Part shown: positions 48,852 to 57,371 of the stretch, one piece after another
Layout: every line of letters begins with the position of its first letter
Position numbering within the stretch: the stretch's first letter is position 1
Assembly (NCBI RefSeq): GCF_003965815.1
Contig: NZ_RXOE01000003.1
Coordinates: 62,001-126,000 of the forward strand
DNA from: Variovorax gossypii
GTDB lineage: Bacteria > Pseudomonadota > Gammaproteobacteria > Burkholderiales > Burkholderiaceae_C
Direction: 5' to 3'
Length of the DNA: 64,000 nucleotides
Program-made: the position numbers and the translations under genes
Notes under the pieces: generated by a model
The model's database searches: none
The model's input: only the letters and a program-made list of their open reading frames with translations
What the model was told of the DNA's origin: nothing

Positions 48852-51800
48852 ATGTCGCCCCCACCGACTCCGTCGTCCGATGCCGTGTCGATCCGGCTGC
48901 TGGGCCCATTCCGCCTGAGCGTGGGGTTGGCCGGGGATGACCCGCCGGCTCCGCCGGTGCCGCTGACCCGGCGGGCCGCCGAGCTGTTGCAGCTGCTGGC
49001 GTTGCAGCCCGGACGCAGCCTGGCGAACGAGCAGGTGGTGGAAGCCCTGTGGCCGCACCTGGACCCCGACGCAGGCAGCGCCAACCTGCGCAAGGCGGCG
49101 CACCACGCGCGCCAGTTCATCGGCCTGCCCGACGCCCTGGTGCTGCGAGGCGGCCGGGTTTTCCTGTTGCCCGACCAGGCTGTGGCGTGCGACGTCGACC
49201 GGTTCGAGCGCGCAGCGGACGAGGCCCTGCACAGCGGCGACCCGCAGGCCTGCAAGGCGGCCGCGCAGCTCTACGGCGGTGACCTCCTGCCGGACGCCCG
49301 CTACGAAGCCTGGACCGAGGCGCCGCGCCAGCGGTTGCGCGACAAGTTCCTGCAGCTGCTGCGCCAGACCGGCGACCTGGAACGGCTGGTGCGCGAAGAC
49401 CCCACCGACGAGGCGGCCCATGTCCAGCTCATGCGCGAGGAACTGGCGGCCGGGCGACGCTCTTCGGCGCTGCGCTGGTACGGCCACCTGCGCGACCATC
49501 TGCAGCAGACCCTGGGCATGCGCCCCGGCCCGCCGGCCGAGGCGCTGTACCGCGAATGCGTGGCGGGCCTGGAAGGTGCCGCGCCGCGTTTCGTCGGCCG
49601 TGCCATGGAACTTGTGCGTGTCCTGGGTTGGCTGCGCGCCAGCCTCGCGGGCCGTCCGGGGGGCGCGGTGGTGCGCGCGCCGGCAGGAATGGGCAAGACC
49701 GCGTTCTGCCGCCGCCTCGCCGAAGAAGCGCGGGGCCTGGGCTGGCAGGTGCGCTCGTTGCAGGCCGGCGACTGGACCCGGCCCTACGGCATCGCGGCCG
49801 ACCTGGTGGAGCCCCTGCTCGGCGAACTGCCCGACGCGGCACAGGCCATCGGTGCGCACGCCCAGGCCGTGCTGGCGCAGATGACCGCCTCGGGCGACGT
49901 GAAGCCGCTGGCCCTGCCGCTCGGGCGCCACCAGATGGTGGGTGCCGTGCGCCGGCTGCTGCTGGCCACCGCCGCGCAAAAGCCGGTGCTGCTCATCGTC
50001 GACGATGCGCACGCGGCGGACGACGCGAGCGCCCAGGCGCTGACGCAACTGGCTGCGAGCGGCCCCCCGGTGTTCGTGCTGCTCGCATGCCGGCACGCGC
50101 TGCCGCCCCTGCTGGATCGGAACACCTCGCGCCTGCAGCGCGCCGGCCAGCTGGAGGCCCTTGAACTGGGCCCGCTGTCCGAGGAAGAAGCGGCGCTGCT
50201 CGCAGCCCGCTCGGCCGACGCACCGATGACGGCCGAGGCCGCCACCGCCATCGCCCGTCGTGCCGAAGGCCTGCCGTTTGCCGTGGTCGAGCTCGCGCGC
50301 GGAGCGGCCAGCTCAGACGGCGCCACGGCGGTGATGTCCCGCAGCCTGTCGTCGGCCCTGGCCGAACGCCTGTGCGACCTGGACCCCGGCGCGACGGAGG
50401 CCCTGCGCCGGTTGGCCCTGTCGGCCGAAGATTTCGACGTGGCCACGGCCGTGGCGCTGGCCGCCGATGAAGGCCACGACGCGTTGGCGCGGCTCGACCA
50501 GGCGCTGGCCGCGGGCGTGCTGGTGGTAGCCGATGGCCGCTACCGTTTCCGCCACGCACTCGTGCGGGACGCGCTGGCCGAAGGCATCCCGCCGCACCGG
50601 CGTGTGCTGTTGCATCGCGATGTGGCGGCGCGGCTCGCGAAAGGCGGTGCGGCACCGGGCCTGGTGGGCCATCATTGGCTTGCCGCGGGCGATGCCGAGC
50701 GGGCGATGCCGTGTTCTCTGGCGGCTGCGCGTCAGGCCTTCCGCCTCGGTGCCTACGAGGACGTGTTGCGCCACGTCGAGCCGCTGCTCGCGCACCGGGC
50801 GGCGCAGCCGGAAGCCCTGGCGCTGCGTGCCGAGTCCCTGGATGCGCTGGGCCGGCCTGGCACGTTGGCCGCCTACGATGCGGCCGCCGCCGTCGTTCCG
50901 GAGGCGCTGTCCCACGAACTGCGCGCCAAGCGGGCCCTGGCGCAAGTGAAGATGAGCGACCCGCCCGGTGCCTTGCAGTACCTGCGGGACGTGCATCCCA
51001 CCACGGTGGCGGGGCGGCTGGCCGAAGCGCTGGCGTACAGCGGCGCGGCGGCCCTGGGCTTCGGGGACCCCGCCGAAGGTACGCGCCGGTCGGCCGAAGT
51101 GCGCCGGATCGCCCTGGAGACCGGCGACGAAGGCACGCTCGTGATCGCCTCCTGGTCGCAGGCCGCGGCGGCCCACGCGCGCGGCGACCTGCACAGCAGC
51201 GTGTGGGCCGACCTCAAGGAGACTAGCCACCTGCCGCAGCTGGCGGTGCGCGTGTTCGATGGCCACCTGTGCATCACGCAGCGCTTCCTGTACGGCTCGC
51301 GGCCGTACGCCGAGGTCATCGCGTTCGCCGATGCGCTGGCCACGCAGGCGCAGCAGCTGGGCGCGGCGCGCGGGCATGCGTTCGCGGTCACGCTGCGCGG
51401 CGAGGCCCGGCTGCTCAGCGGCCAGCTCGACGCCGCCGAGCAGGACCTGGTGGCGGGCGGGCGCATGCACCGCGCGATCGGCGGCGCGACGGGCGAAGCG
51501 CTGTCGCTGCAGCGCCGTTCCGAACTGGCGATCTACCGCGGGCAGATGGACCGGGCGCGCGGCCTGCTCGACGAAGCGCTCGACGTCGCGCGCCAGTCCG
51601 ACGTCGGTTTCCACCTGCTGGACCGCATCTACGGCACCCGCATCGCGATGGCCACGCAGCCCGATGCTGCGCTGGGCGTGCTGGAGGAGGCCGAGGCCAA
51701 CGTGCGCGGCCCGCTGGAAAGCTGCCCCGGCTGCCGCATCACCTTCGCCATCCCGGCCACCATCGCGGCCGCGAGAGCGCACGAACTGGACCTGGCGGCC

Positions 51801-52007
51801 AGCCACCAGCAGCAGTCCGAATACCTGGCCAACGTGGTGATGAAGCTGCCGGCCTGGTACGCCTCGCTGCACGAGGCGCAGGCGCACATCGAACGGGCCG
51901 CCGGCCGTGTCGCTGCCGCACGCGAAGGCTTCGCCGCGGCGGCGCGGGAGTTCCACGCTTGCGGCCATGCACTGGACGCCGCACGCTGCCGGGAGTCAGC
52001 CGGCTAG
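48852..52007 (+). CDS. SARP-type regulator with BTAD and ATPase domains
   Basis: The 1051-residue product has a DNA-binding winged helix (about residues 12-100, RLLGPFRLSV to LEALWPHLDPD-like segments), a bacterial transcriptional activator domain (about 105-240), an AAA/STAND-type ATPase with Walker A APAGMGKTAF near residue 275 and Walker B VLLIVDDAHAADD near 379, and a long Ala/Leu-rich helical repeat C terminus resembling TPRs (about 600-1050). Such large SARP/BTAD activators are common in actinomycetes and less usual in betaproteobacteria. The divergent methyltransferase-cupin pair is the obvious target. No C-terminal LuxR HTH is present. The start ATG lies 141 bases from the cupin start. 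Confidence 0.88.
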   Translation: MSPPPTPSSDAVSIRLLGPFRLSVGLAGDDPPAPPVPLTRRAAELLQLLALQPGRSLANEQVVEALWPHLDPDAGSANLRKAAHHARQFIGLPDALVLRGGRVFLLPDQAVACDVDRFERAADEALHSGDPQACKAAAQLYGGDLLPDARYEAWTEAPRQRLRDKFLQLLRQTGDLERLVREDPTDEAAHVQLMREELAAGRRSSALRWYGHLRDHLQQTLGMRPGPPAEALYRECVAGLEGAAPRFVGRAMELVRVLGWLRASLAGRPGGAVVRAPAGMGKTAFCRRLAEEARGLGWQVRSLQAGDWTRPYGIAADLVEPLLGELPDAAQAIGAHAQAVLAQMTASGDVKPLALPLGRHQMVGAVRRLLLATAAQKPVLLIVDDAHAADDASAQALTQLAASGPPVFVLLACRHALPPLLDRNTSRLQRAGQLEALELGPLSEEEAALLAARSADAPMTAEAATAIARRAEGLPFAVVELARGAASSDGATAVMSRSLSSALAERLCDLDPGATEALRRLALSAEDFDVATAVALAADEGHDALARLDQALAAGVLVVADGRYRFRHALVRDALAEGIPPHRRVLLHRDVAARLAKGGAAPGLVGHHWLAAGDAERAMPCSLAAARQAFRLGAYEDVLRHVEPLLAHRAAQPEALALRAESLDALGRPGTLAAYDAAAAVVPEALSHELRAKRALAQVKMSDPPGALQYLRDVHPTTVAGRLAEALAYSGAAALGFGDPAEGTRRSAEVRRIALETGDEGTLVIASWSQAAAAHARGDLHSSVWADLKETSHLPQLAVRVFDGHLCITQRFLYGSRPYAEVIAFADALATQAQQLGAARGHAFAVTLRGEARLLSGQLDAAEQDLVAGGRMHRAIGGATGEALSLQRRSELAIYRGQMDRARGLLDEALDVARQSDVGFHLLDRIYGTRIAMATQPDAALGVLEEAEANVRGPLESCPGCRITFAIPATIAAARAHELDLAASHQQQSEYLANVVMKLPAWYASLHEAQAHIERAAGRVAAAREGFAAAAREFHACGHALDAARCRESAG

Positions 52008-52097
52008 GAGGCCCGCGCGGCACGAGCGTGACGAACGGATGGGTCTGCCGACTTCAGCGTCCGAAATCTGCTGAATGTCCCACGCATGTCCCGGTCG

Positions 52098-52126
52098 AAA
52101 AAAAAGCCGTTGAACATCAACGGCTT
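52098..52126 (-). terminator. Rho-independent terminator after tRNA-Arg
   Basis: On the minus strand, AAGCCGTTGA-TGT-TCAACGGCTT is followed by eight T. The stem begins three bases after the tRNA 3' CCA end. Confidence 0.92.
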
Positions 52127-52128
52127 GC

Positions 52129-52203
52129 TGGTGCCTTCGACAGGAATCGAACCTGTATCTGAGTCTTAGGAGGACCCCGTTCTATCCATTGAACTACGAA
52201 GAC
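52129..52203 (-). tRNA. tRNA-Arg (anticodon CCU)
   Basis: The minus strand folds as a full cloverleaf. The acceptor stem pairs GTCTTCG with CGAAGGC, followed by discriminator A and an encoded CCA. The D arm is GTTC-AATGGATA-GAAC; the anticodon stem GGGTC/GACTC encloses CTCCTAA, giving anticodon CCT for AGG codons; the T arm is ACAGG-TTCGATT-CCTGT. Length is 75 bases with CCA. No integrase or duplicated tRNA end was seen nearby. Confidence 0.96.
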
Positions 52204-52244
52204 CGGATGGATACGCGAGGCGGTGAGTCCGCAGCGCGCCCGCG

Positions 52245-52252
52245 ATTTTATA
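52245..52252 (-). promoter_or_regulatory. Probable -10 element of the tRNA-Arg promoter
   Basis: On the minus strand TATAAAAT lies 42-49 bases before the mature 5' end of the tRNA, a normal leader distance. The matching -35 is weak, so the call rests on the -10 alone. Confidence 0.45.
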
Positions 52253-52342
52253 GGGTTTGCGATGACAGTCCGGTCCGGGGTCGCGAGCAGCCCCGCGCGC
52301 ATCGCCAGCGCGGGCTAACCCGAATACGAAATCTGCGAAAAG

Positions 52343-52356
52343 TTGACCGCGATCAA
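52343..52356. promoter_or_regulatory. FNR/CRP-type palindrome upstream of tctC
   Basis: TTGACCGCGATCAA fits the FNR-class consensus TTGAT-N4-ATCAA with one change. It lies about 106 bases before the tctC ATG. A second such site precedes oxc, and a Crp/Fnr-family gene lies between the two operons. Confidence 0.6.
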
Positions 52357-52455
52357 GCCGCCTCGAATCGTCGGCGCGCACCATCGTGCCCGTTCGCATC
52401 TCTGCTCAGATTCAAGAACAAAAAAGAGCGAAATCACTACACAGGAGACACCCTG

Positions 52456-53487
52456 ATGAAGAAGATCGCCTCGAATGTTCTGAGCCGCGCGACTGCCGTA
52501 CTTGCCACCACTGCCTCCGCGGTGGTGCTGGTGACCGGTGCCGCGCCCGCCTTCGCATGGGAACCCACCAAGCCGGTGGAGTTCGTGATTCCCGCCGGCA
52601 CCGGCGGTGGCGCCGACCAGATGGGGCGCCTGCTGCAGGGCATCGTCATCAAGTACAAGCTGATGAAGGAGCCGCTGATCGTCGTCAACAAGTCCGGCGG
52701 CGCCGGCGCCGAGGGCTTCCTGGCGGTGAAGGAGGCGAAGGGCGATCCGCACAAGATCGTCATCTCGCTGTCGAACCTGTTCACCACGCCGATGGCCACG
52801 GGCGTGCCCTTCAACTGGAAGGACATGACGCCGGTCGCGATGCTGGCGCTCGACCAGTTCGTGCTGTGGACCAACGCCTCCGAGCCCTACAAGAGCGCCG
52901 GCGAATACGTCGCCGCGGTGAAGGCCGCGGGGCCGAACAAGTTCAAGATGGCCGGCACCGGCTCGAAGCAGGAAGACCAGATCATCACGGTCGCGCTCGA
53001 GAAAGCCACCGGCACCAAGTTCATCTACGTGCCCTTCAAGGGCGGCGGCGAGGTGGCGGTGCAGCTGGTGGGCGGGCACGTGCAGTCGACGGTCAACAAC
53101 CCGATCGAGGCCGTGGCGCAGTGGCGCGCGGGCAAGCTGCGCGCGCTGTGCGTGTTCGACGACGAGCGCATGCCGTTCAAGGCCAAGGTCACCGACACCC
53201 AGTCCTGGAACGACATCCCCACCTGCAAGGAAGCGGGCGTGCCCACCAGGTACACGATGCTGCGCGGCATCTTCATGCCGCCCGGCGTCACGCCCGACCA
53301 GCTCGCCTTCTACAAGGACCTGCTGACCAAGGTGGCCGCGACGCCGGAGTGGAAGGAGTACATGGAGAAGGGTGCCTTCAACCCGACCTTCATGACCGGC
53401 GATGCCTTCGCCAAGTGGCTCACCGAAGCCGAGGCCACGCACCGCACGCTGATGTCCGACGCGGGCTTCCTCGCGAGCAACAAGTAG
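52456..53487 (+). CDS. tctC: Tripartite tricarboxylate transporter substrate-binding protein (TctC family)
   Basis: The product (343 residues, start ATG 52456) has a long signal peptide ending near PAFAW (residues 32-36) and the TctC/Bug fold (KPVEFVIPAGTGGGADQMGR; IVVNKSGGAGAEGFLAVKEA). It captures a carboxylate in the periplasm for the TctAB membrane complex encoded next. The gene starts the tctCBA unit and lies downstream of an FNR-like palindrome. Because the same region encodes oxalyl-CoA decarboxylase and formyl-CoA transferases, oxalate or a related dicarboxylate is the favoured ligand (inference); citrate-like ligands are typical of the family. Confidence 0.92.
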   Translation: MKKIASNVLSRATAVLATTASAVVLVTGAAPAFAWEPTKPVEFVIPAGTGGGADQMGRLLQGIVIKYKLMKEPLIVVNKSGGAGAEGFLAVKEAKGDPHKIVISLSNLFTTPMATGVPFNWKDMTPVAMLALDQFVLWTNASEPYKSAGEYVAAVKAAGPNKFKMAGTGSKQEDQIITVALEKATGTKFIYVPFKGGGEVAVQLVGGHVQSTVNNPIEAVAQWRAGKLRALCVFDDERMPFKAKVTDTQSWNDIPTCKEAGVPTRYTMLRGIFMPPGVTPDQLAFYKDLLTKVAATPEWKEYMEKGAFNPTFMTGDAFAKWLTEAEATHRTLMSDAGFLASNK

Positions 53488-53607
53488 GCCGGCGCTGGCC
53501 GGCTGCGACGACTGCCGCGCACGGCATGCGGCAGCGGGCGCGTGCGCCACGGGTGCACGCCCCTCCTGCTTTTTTTCCTTCTTCCACACAACCACGATGG
53601 GGGCTCC

Positions 53608-54129
53608 ATGGAGCACGACGAAACATCCGAGGGCCCGGCGCGCACGGGCATCTCCACCCACCTCGTAGAGGCGGCGGTCGCAGTGGCGCTGCTGGTCATC
53701 GGCCTGGTGGTCGTCTTCGAGGCGCGCAAGCTCGGCGCCGGCTGGACCACCGACGGCCCCGGCGCCGGCTACTTCCCGTTCTTCATCGGCGTGATCATCA
53801 CGATCTCGGGCGCCGGCATCCTCTACCAGTCGCTGCTCGGCAAGAACCGCAACACCGCGGTCTTCGTCGACTCGGTGCAGCTCAAGCGCGTGCTGTCGGT
53901 GCTGGTGCCGGCCACTGTCTACGTGCTGGCGATCTCCATTCTCGGCATCTACGTGGCGTCGGCGATCTACATCGCGCTGTTCATGGTGGTGCTGGGCAAG
54001 TACGCGTGGTTCAAGAGCGTGTTCGCCGCGCTGGCGGTGAACACGCTCTTCTTTTGCATGTTCGAGGTCTGGTTCAAGGTGCCGCTCTTCAAGGGCGCGC
54101 TCGATCCGCTTCGATTCCTCGGCTACTGA
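53608..54129 (+). CDS. tctB: Tripartite tricarboxylate transporter small membrane subunit (TctB family)
   Basis: The product (173 residues from ATG 53608, MEHDETSEGP) has four hydrophobic segments, starting EAAVAVALLVIGLVVVFEAR and including GYFPFFIGVIITISGAGILY, the usual TctB pattern. An in-frame upstream ATG (53542) would add 22 residues without family character. TctB is the small subunit that forms the secondary transporter with TctA. The gene is followed 25 bases later by tctA. Confidence 0.9.
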   Translation: MEHDETSEGPARTGISTHLVEAAVAVALLVIGLVVVFEARKLGAGWTTDGPGAGYFPFFIGVIITISGAGILYQSLLGKNRNTAVFVDSVQLKRVLSVLVPATVYVLAISILGIYVASAIYIALFMVVLGKYAWFKSVFAALAVNTLFFCMFEVWFKVPLFKGALDPLRFLGY

Positions 54130-54154
54130 ACCCGACCCAAGGAGCACAAGCGAA

Positions 54155-55687
54155 ATGGAAGAAATCAGTGCCCTGATGCAGGGCTTCTCGGTGATCCTCT
54201 CGCCGATGAACATCGGCCTGATGTTCGTCGGCATCATCCTCGGCGTGCTGATCGGCGTGCTGCCGGGGCTCGGCGGCGCCAACGGCGTCGCGATCCTACT
54301 GCCGCTCACGTTCACGATGTCGCCGACCTCGGCCATCATCATGCTGTCCTGCATCTACTGGGGTGCGCTCTTCGGCGGGGCCATCACCTCGATCCTGTTC
54401 AACATCCCGGGCGAGCCGTGGTCGGTGGCCACCACCTTCGACGGCTACCCGATGGCGCAGAACGGACAGGCCGGCGCCGCGCTCACCACCGCCTTCACCT
54501 CATCGTTCGTGGGCGCCTTCCTCGCGGTGGTGATGATCACCTTCCTCGCCCCGCTGGTCGCCAAGTTCGCGCTCAAGTTCGGCTCGCCCGAGTTCTTCGC
54601 GGTGTACCTGCTGACCTTCTGCAGCTTCGTCGGCATGGGCAAGGGTTCGCCCTTCAAGATCCTCGCGTCGATGGCGCTGGGCTTCGCGCTCGCGAGCGTG
54701 GGCATGGACACCGTCACCGGCCAGCTGCGCCTGACCTTCGGCCAGCCCGAGCTGATGCGCGGCTTCGACTTCCTGATCGCGGTGATCGGCCTGTTCGGCA
54801 TCGGCGAGATCCTGCTGTCGATGGAAGAGGGCCTGAAGTTCTCGGGCAAGAGCGCGAAGATCGACCCGAAGGTGGTGTGGCAGACCTGGAAGCAGCTGCC
54901 CAAGTACTGGCTGACCTCGATCCGCAGCTCGCTCATCGGCATCTGGATGGGCATCACGCCGGGCGGCGCCACGCCGGCCTCGTTCATGGCCTACGGCCTC
55001 GCCAAGAAGATGTCGAAGAAGGGCGCCAAGTTCGGAACCGGCGAAGCCGAAGGCGTGGTCGCGCCCGAGACCGCCGCGCACGCGGCCGGCACCAGCGCGC
55101 TGCTGCCGATGCTCGCGCTGGGCATTCCCGGCTCGCCCACCGCCGCGGTGCTGCTGGGCGGCCTGCTGATCTGGGGCCTGCAGCCCGGGCCGCTGCTCTT
55201 CGTCGAGCAGAAGGACTTCGTCTGGGGCCTCATCGCGAGCATGTACCTCGGCAACATCGTCGGGCTGATCGTGGTGCTGAGCACCGTGCCGCTGTTCGCG
55301 TCGATCCTGCGCATTCCGTTCTCGATCATCGCGCCGGTGATCATCGTGATCTGCGCGATCGGCGCCTACACCGTGCACAACGCGATGCTCGACATCTGGT
55401 TCATGCTCGGCTTCGGCGTGCTGGGCTACCTGTTCAAGAAGCTCGACTTCCCGCTCGCGCCGCTGGTGCTGGCGCTGGTGCTCGGCGACAAGGCGGAAGA
55501 CTCGTTCCGCCAGGCCATGCTGGTGTCGCAGGGCGACGTGATGGTGATGTTCTCGAACCCGCTGGTCGGCGGCATCACCACGCTGGCGCTGGTGCTGCTG
55601 TTCTGGCCGCTGATCTCCAAGGCGCTGGCCTTCGTCAAGAAGCCGAAGAAGCCCGACGAGTTCGCGGTCGAGCGGCCGGTGGATTGA
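54155..55687 (+). CDS. tctA: Tripartite tricarboxylate transporter large permease (TctA family)
   Basis: This 510-residue, roughly 12-helix transporter has family motifs near the N terminus (IGVLPGLGGANGVAILLPLT) and middle (GIWMGITPGGATPASFMAYG, then ETAAHAAGTSALLPMLALGI PGSPTAAVLLGG-type repeats). It drives ion-coupled carboxylate uptake with TctB and TctC. The stop is 17 bases before the next ATG, and the kinase-like gene appears cotranscribed. Substrate specificity follows TctC, with oxalate inferred from the neighbourhood. Confidence 0.95.
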   Translation: MEEISALMQGFSVILSPMNIGLMFVGIILGVLIGVLPGLGGANGVAILLPLTFTMSPTSAIIMLSCIYWGALFGGAITSILFNIPGEPWSVATTFDGYPMAQNGQAGAALTTAFTSSFVGAFLAVVMITFLAPLVAKFALKFGSPEFFAVYLLTFCSFVGMGKGSPFKILASMALGFALASVGMDTVTGQLRLTFGQPELMRGFDFLIAVIGLFGIGEILLSMEEGLKFSGKSAKIDPKVVWQTWKQLPKYWLTSIRSSLIGIWMGITPGGATPASFMAYGLAKKMSKKGAKFGTGEAEGVVAPETAAHAAGTSALLPMLALGIPGSPTAAVLLGGLLIWGLQPGPLLFVEQKDFVWGLIASMYLGNIVGLIVVLSTVPLFASILRIPFSIIAPVIIVICAIGAYTVHNAMLDIWFMLGFGVLGYLFKKLDFPLAPLVLALVLGDKAEDSFRQAMLVSQGDVMVMFSNPLVGGITTLALVLLFWPLISKALAFVKKPKKPDEFAVERPVD

Positions 55688-55704
55688 AGCAAGGAGGAGA
55701 GCAC

Positions 55705-56541
55705 ATGCCAGTGATCGCACTGACCCAGGAGATGGGTTCCCTCGCGAAGGATGTTTCGCTGAAACTCGCCGAGACGCTCGGCCTCGCCGTGATGCGCCAC
55801 GAGGTCATCGAGCACGTGGCCGACCGGATGCAGGTCTCCACGAGCCTGATCGGCCGGCTGCGCAGCGGCAAGGCGGGGCTGGTGGAGCGCCTCACCACCG
55901 ACAGGCGCAGCGTGGCGCTCTACACCGCCGAAGAGCTCTTCGCGCTGGCCGACCGCGGCAACGTGGTGCTGCGCGGCTGGGGCGCCACCTGCCTGCTGCG
56001 GGCGGTGCCGCACGTGGTGTGCGTGCGCATCACGCGCTCCATGAAGAAGCGCATCGAATGGCTGATGGCCGACCTCGAGACCGACGACGCCGAGTTCGCC
56101 GAAGCCGAGATTCGCCGCAGCGACCAGGCGCACGCCGCGCGCATGCACTCGCAGTTCGGCGTGACCTGGGGCGACCCGGTGCTCTACGACCTGGTGCTCA
56201 ACACGGACCGCCTGTCGGTCGAGAGCTGCGTCGAGCAGATCAGGCTGATGGTGAATCGCCCCGAGTTCGCCGAAACGCCGGCCTCGCGCGCGCTGCTCGC
56301 CAACATGGCGCTGGAGGCACGTGTGCGCGCGGCGCTGAAGGAGCACGATGCGACGCGCGACATCAACGTGACGATCACCGCGAACCAGGGCGAACTGCTG
56401 CTGCGCGGCATCGTGCTCGACAGCGAGGAGAGAGCACAGACCGAGAACATCGCGGCTTCCGTGGTGGGCGTGACGGGGGTGCACAACCAGCTGAGGCTGA
56501 TGGCCAGCACGCGGCGCTTTGCTTCGGCGAAGCAGACCTGA
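55705..56541 (+). CDS. Cytidylate kinase-like protein with C-terminal BON domain
   Basis: The product (278 residues, start ATG 55705 after AAGGAGGAGA) has an N-terminal cytidylate-kinase-like fold (VIALTQEMGSLAKDVSLKLA; GNVVLRGWGATCLLRAVPHV; VCVRITRSMKKRIEWLM; DLVLNTDRLSVESCVEQI). The final 80 residues resemble a BON domain (ARVRAALKEHD, INVTITANQGELLLRGIVLD, NIAASVVGVTGVHNQLRL). The nucleotide-binding loop of family members is normally REYGSGGREIA-like; here QEMGSLAKDVS lacks two glycines, so phosphoryl transfer is doubtful. It is tightly coupled to tctA. A regulatory or membrane-associated role in carboxylate uptake is possible; no function is established. Confidence 0.8.
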   Translation: MPVIALTQEMGSLAKDVSLKLAETLGLAVMRHEVIEHVADRMQVSTSLIGRLRSGKAGLVERLTTDRRSVALYTAEELFALADRGNVVLRGWGATCLLRAVPHVVCVRITRSMKKRIEWLMADLETDDAEFAEAEIRRSDQAHAARMHSQFGVTWGDPVLYDLVLNTDRLSVESCVEQIRLMVNRPEFAETPASRALLANMALEARVRAALKEHDATRDINVTITANQGELLLRGIVLDSEERAQTENIAASVVGVTGVHNQLRLMASTRRFASAKQT

Positions 56542-56564
56542 GCGCGGAGCCTGGAATTCGCTTC

Positions 56565-56598
56565 TTGCTCCCTCTCCCGCTTGCGGGAGAGGGAGCAA
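56565..56598. repeat. Perfect 34-base inverted repeat
   Basis: TTGCTCCCTCTCCCGC and its exact complement are separated by only TT. It lies between the convergent BON-protein and Crp/Fnr genes. No T-run follows, so it may act as a transcript-end structure or a REP-like dispersed element; similar CCCTCTCCC hairpins are widespread in proteobacteria. Confidence 0.8.
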
Positions 56599-56612
56599 TC
56601 CCTGAGCCGCGC

Positions 56613-57260
56613 TCAGATCTTCCCGCGCTTGCGAAGCCGGCTAAGGGTTTCCGCTGAGAGATTTAGATACGAAGCCAGCTCTTTGCTCGGAATCCGGTCT
56701 TCCAGCTCCGGATGCTTGCGCATGAACCGGTGCACGCGCCCCGCGGCGTCGAGCAGGTGCAGCGTGATCGTGTGCGCCATGATCTCGCTCATGCCCCGCA
56801 TCACCAGGAACTCGAACAGCTCCTTGGTTTCGGGATGCTTGTTCAGGAAGGCGATCCACTCCTTCAGCGGCAGGCTCGCCACCCGCGCCTTGGTCACGCA
56901 GACGATGCCGTAGGGCGTGGGCGTTCCCAGCCGCAGCGCGGCGTAGCTCGTCTCCATGTCGTTCTCGTCGGCGAAGCGAAGGATCATCTCCTTGCCCTCC
57001 GGGTTGCTCACCACCCGCTTGAGGATGCCGTCGAGGATGAAGTACTGCTCCATCTCCCGCACGCCCTGGTGCAGCAGGAACTCGCCCTTGTTGCCGTCCA
57101 CGATGACCAGGTGGGCTTCCAGTTCGGCGCGATCCGCCTCGCTCAGGTCCTTGAGAAGCACGTTCTGCCGGAGCTGGGCACGAATGATGTTCTTCTCCGG
57201 ATGGTTTTCCAACAACGTCATGGTCACCGTCTTCTCGAGTTCGCTGCCGGCGCTGCTCAT
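56613..57260 (-). CDS. Crp/Fnr family transcriptional regulator
   Basis: The product (215 residues) has a cyclic-nucleotide-binding-type beta-barrel (EFLLHQGVREMEQYFILDGI; GKEMILRFADENDMETSYAA), a dimerisation helix, and a C-terminal HTH (RIPSKELASYLNLSAETLSR). The recognition helix has ExxSR (ETLSR), the FNR-type code for TTGA half-sites. The N-terminal cysteine cluster of oxygen-sensing FNR is absent, with only one Cys in the segment up to residue 140, so it is not an Fe-S sensor. It is divergent from oxc, and a TTGAC-N4-GTCAA site lies 26 bases before its start, allowing autoregulation. It is a likely activator of oxalate genes. ATG 57221 is an alternative start. Confidence 0.9.
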   Translation of the reverse strand: MSSAGSELEKTVTMTLLENHPEKNIIRAQLRQNVLLKDLSEADRAELEAHLVIVDGNKGEFLLHQGVREMEQYFILDGILKRVVSNPEGKEMILRFADENDMETSYAALRLGTPTPYGIVCVTKARVASLPLKEWIAFLNKHPETKELFEFLVMRGMSEIMAHTITLHLLDAAGRVHRFMRKHPELEDRIPSKELASYLNLSAETLSRLRKRGKI

Positions 57261-57285
57261 CGGGGGCTGCGCCGTTTTCGGGAAA

Positions 57286-57301
57286 GTTGACCGAGGTCAA
57301 C
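57286..57301. promoter_or_regulatory. FNR/CRP-type palindrome in the crp-oxc divergent promoter
   Basis: GTTGAC-CGAG-GTCAAC is a perfect 6-bp inverted repeat containing TTGAC-N4-GTCAA. It sits 26 bases from the Crp/Fnr-family start and about 70 bases from the oxc start. The ExxSR recognition helix of the adjacent regulator fits this type of site. Confidence 0.7.
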
Positions 57302-57371
57302 GGCCGAAAGTTTGGCCCGAATCATAGTCGCGGCTCGGGCCTAGGCCATTCACCCATGCAGAAGGAGAGAC

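Noticed and set aside
52129..52203. tRNA as an integration site of a genomic island
   Set aside because: No integrase gene and no repeated tRNA 3' end were seen on either side in the window.
56613..57260. Oxygen-sensing FNR
   Set aside because: The N-terminal cysteines that hold the Fe-S cluster are absent.
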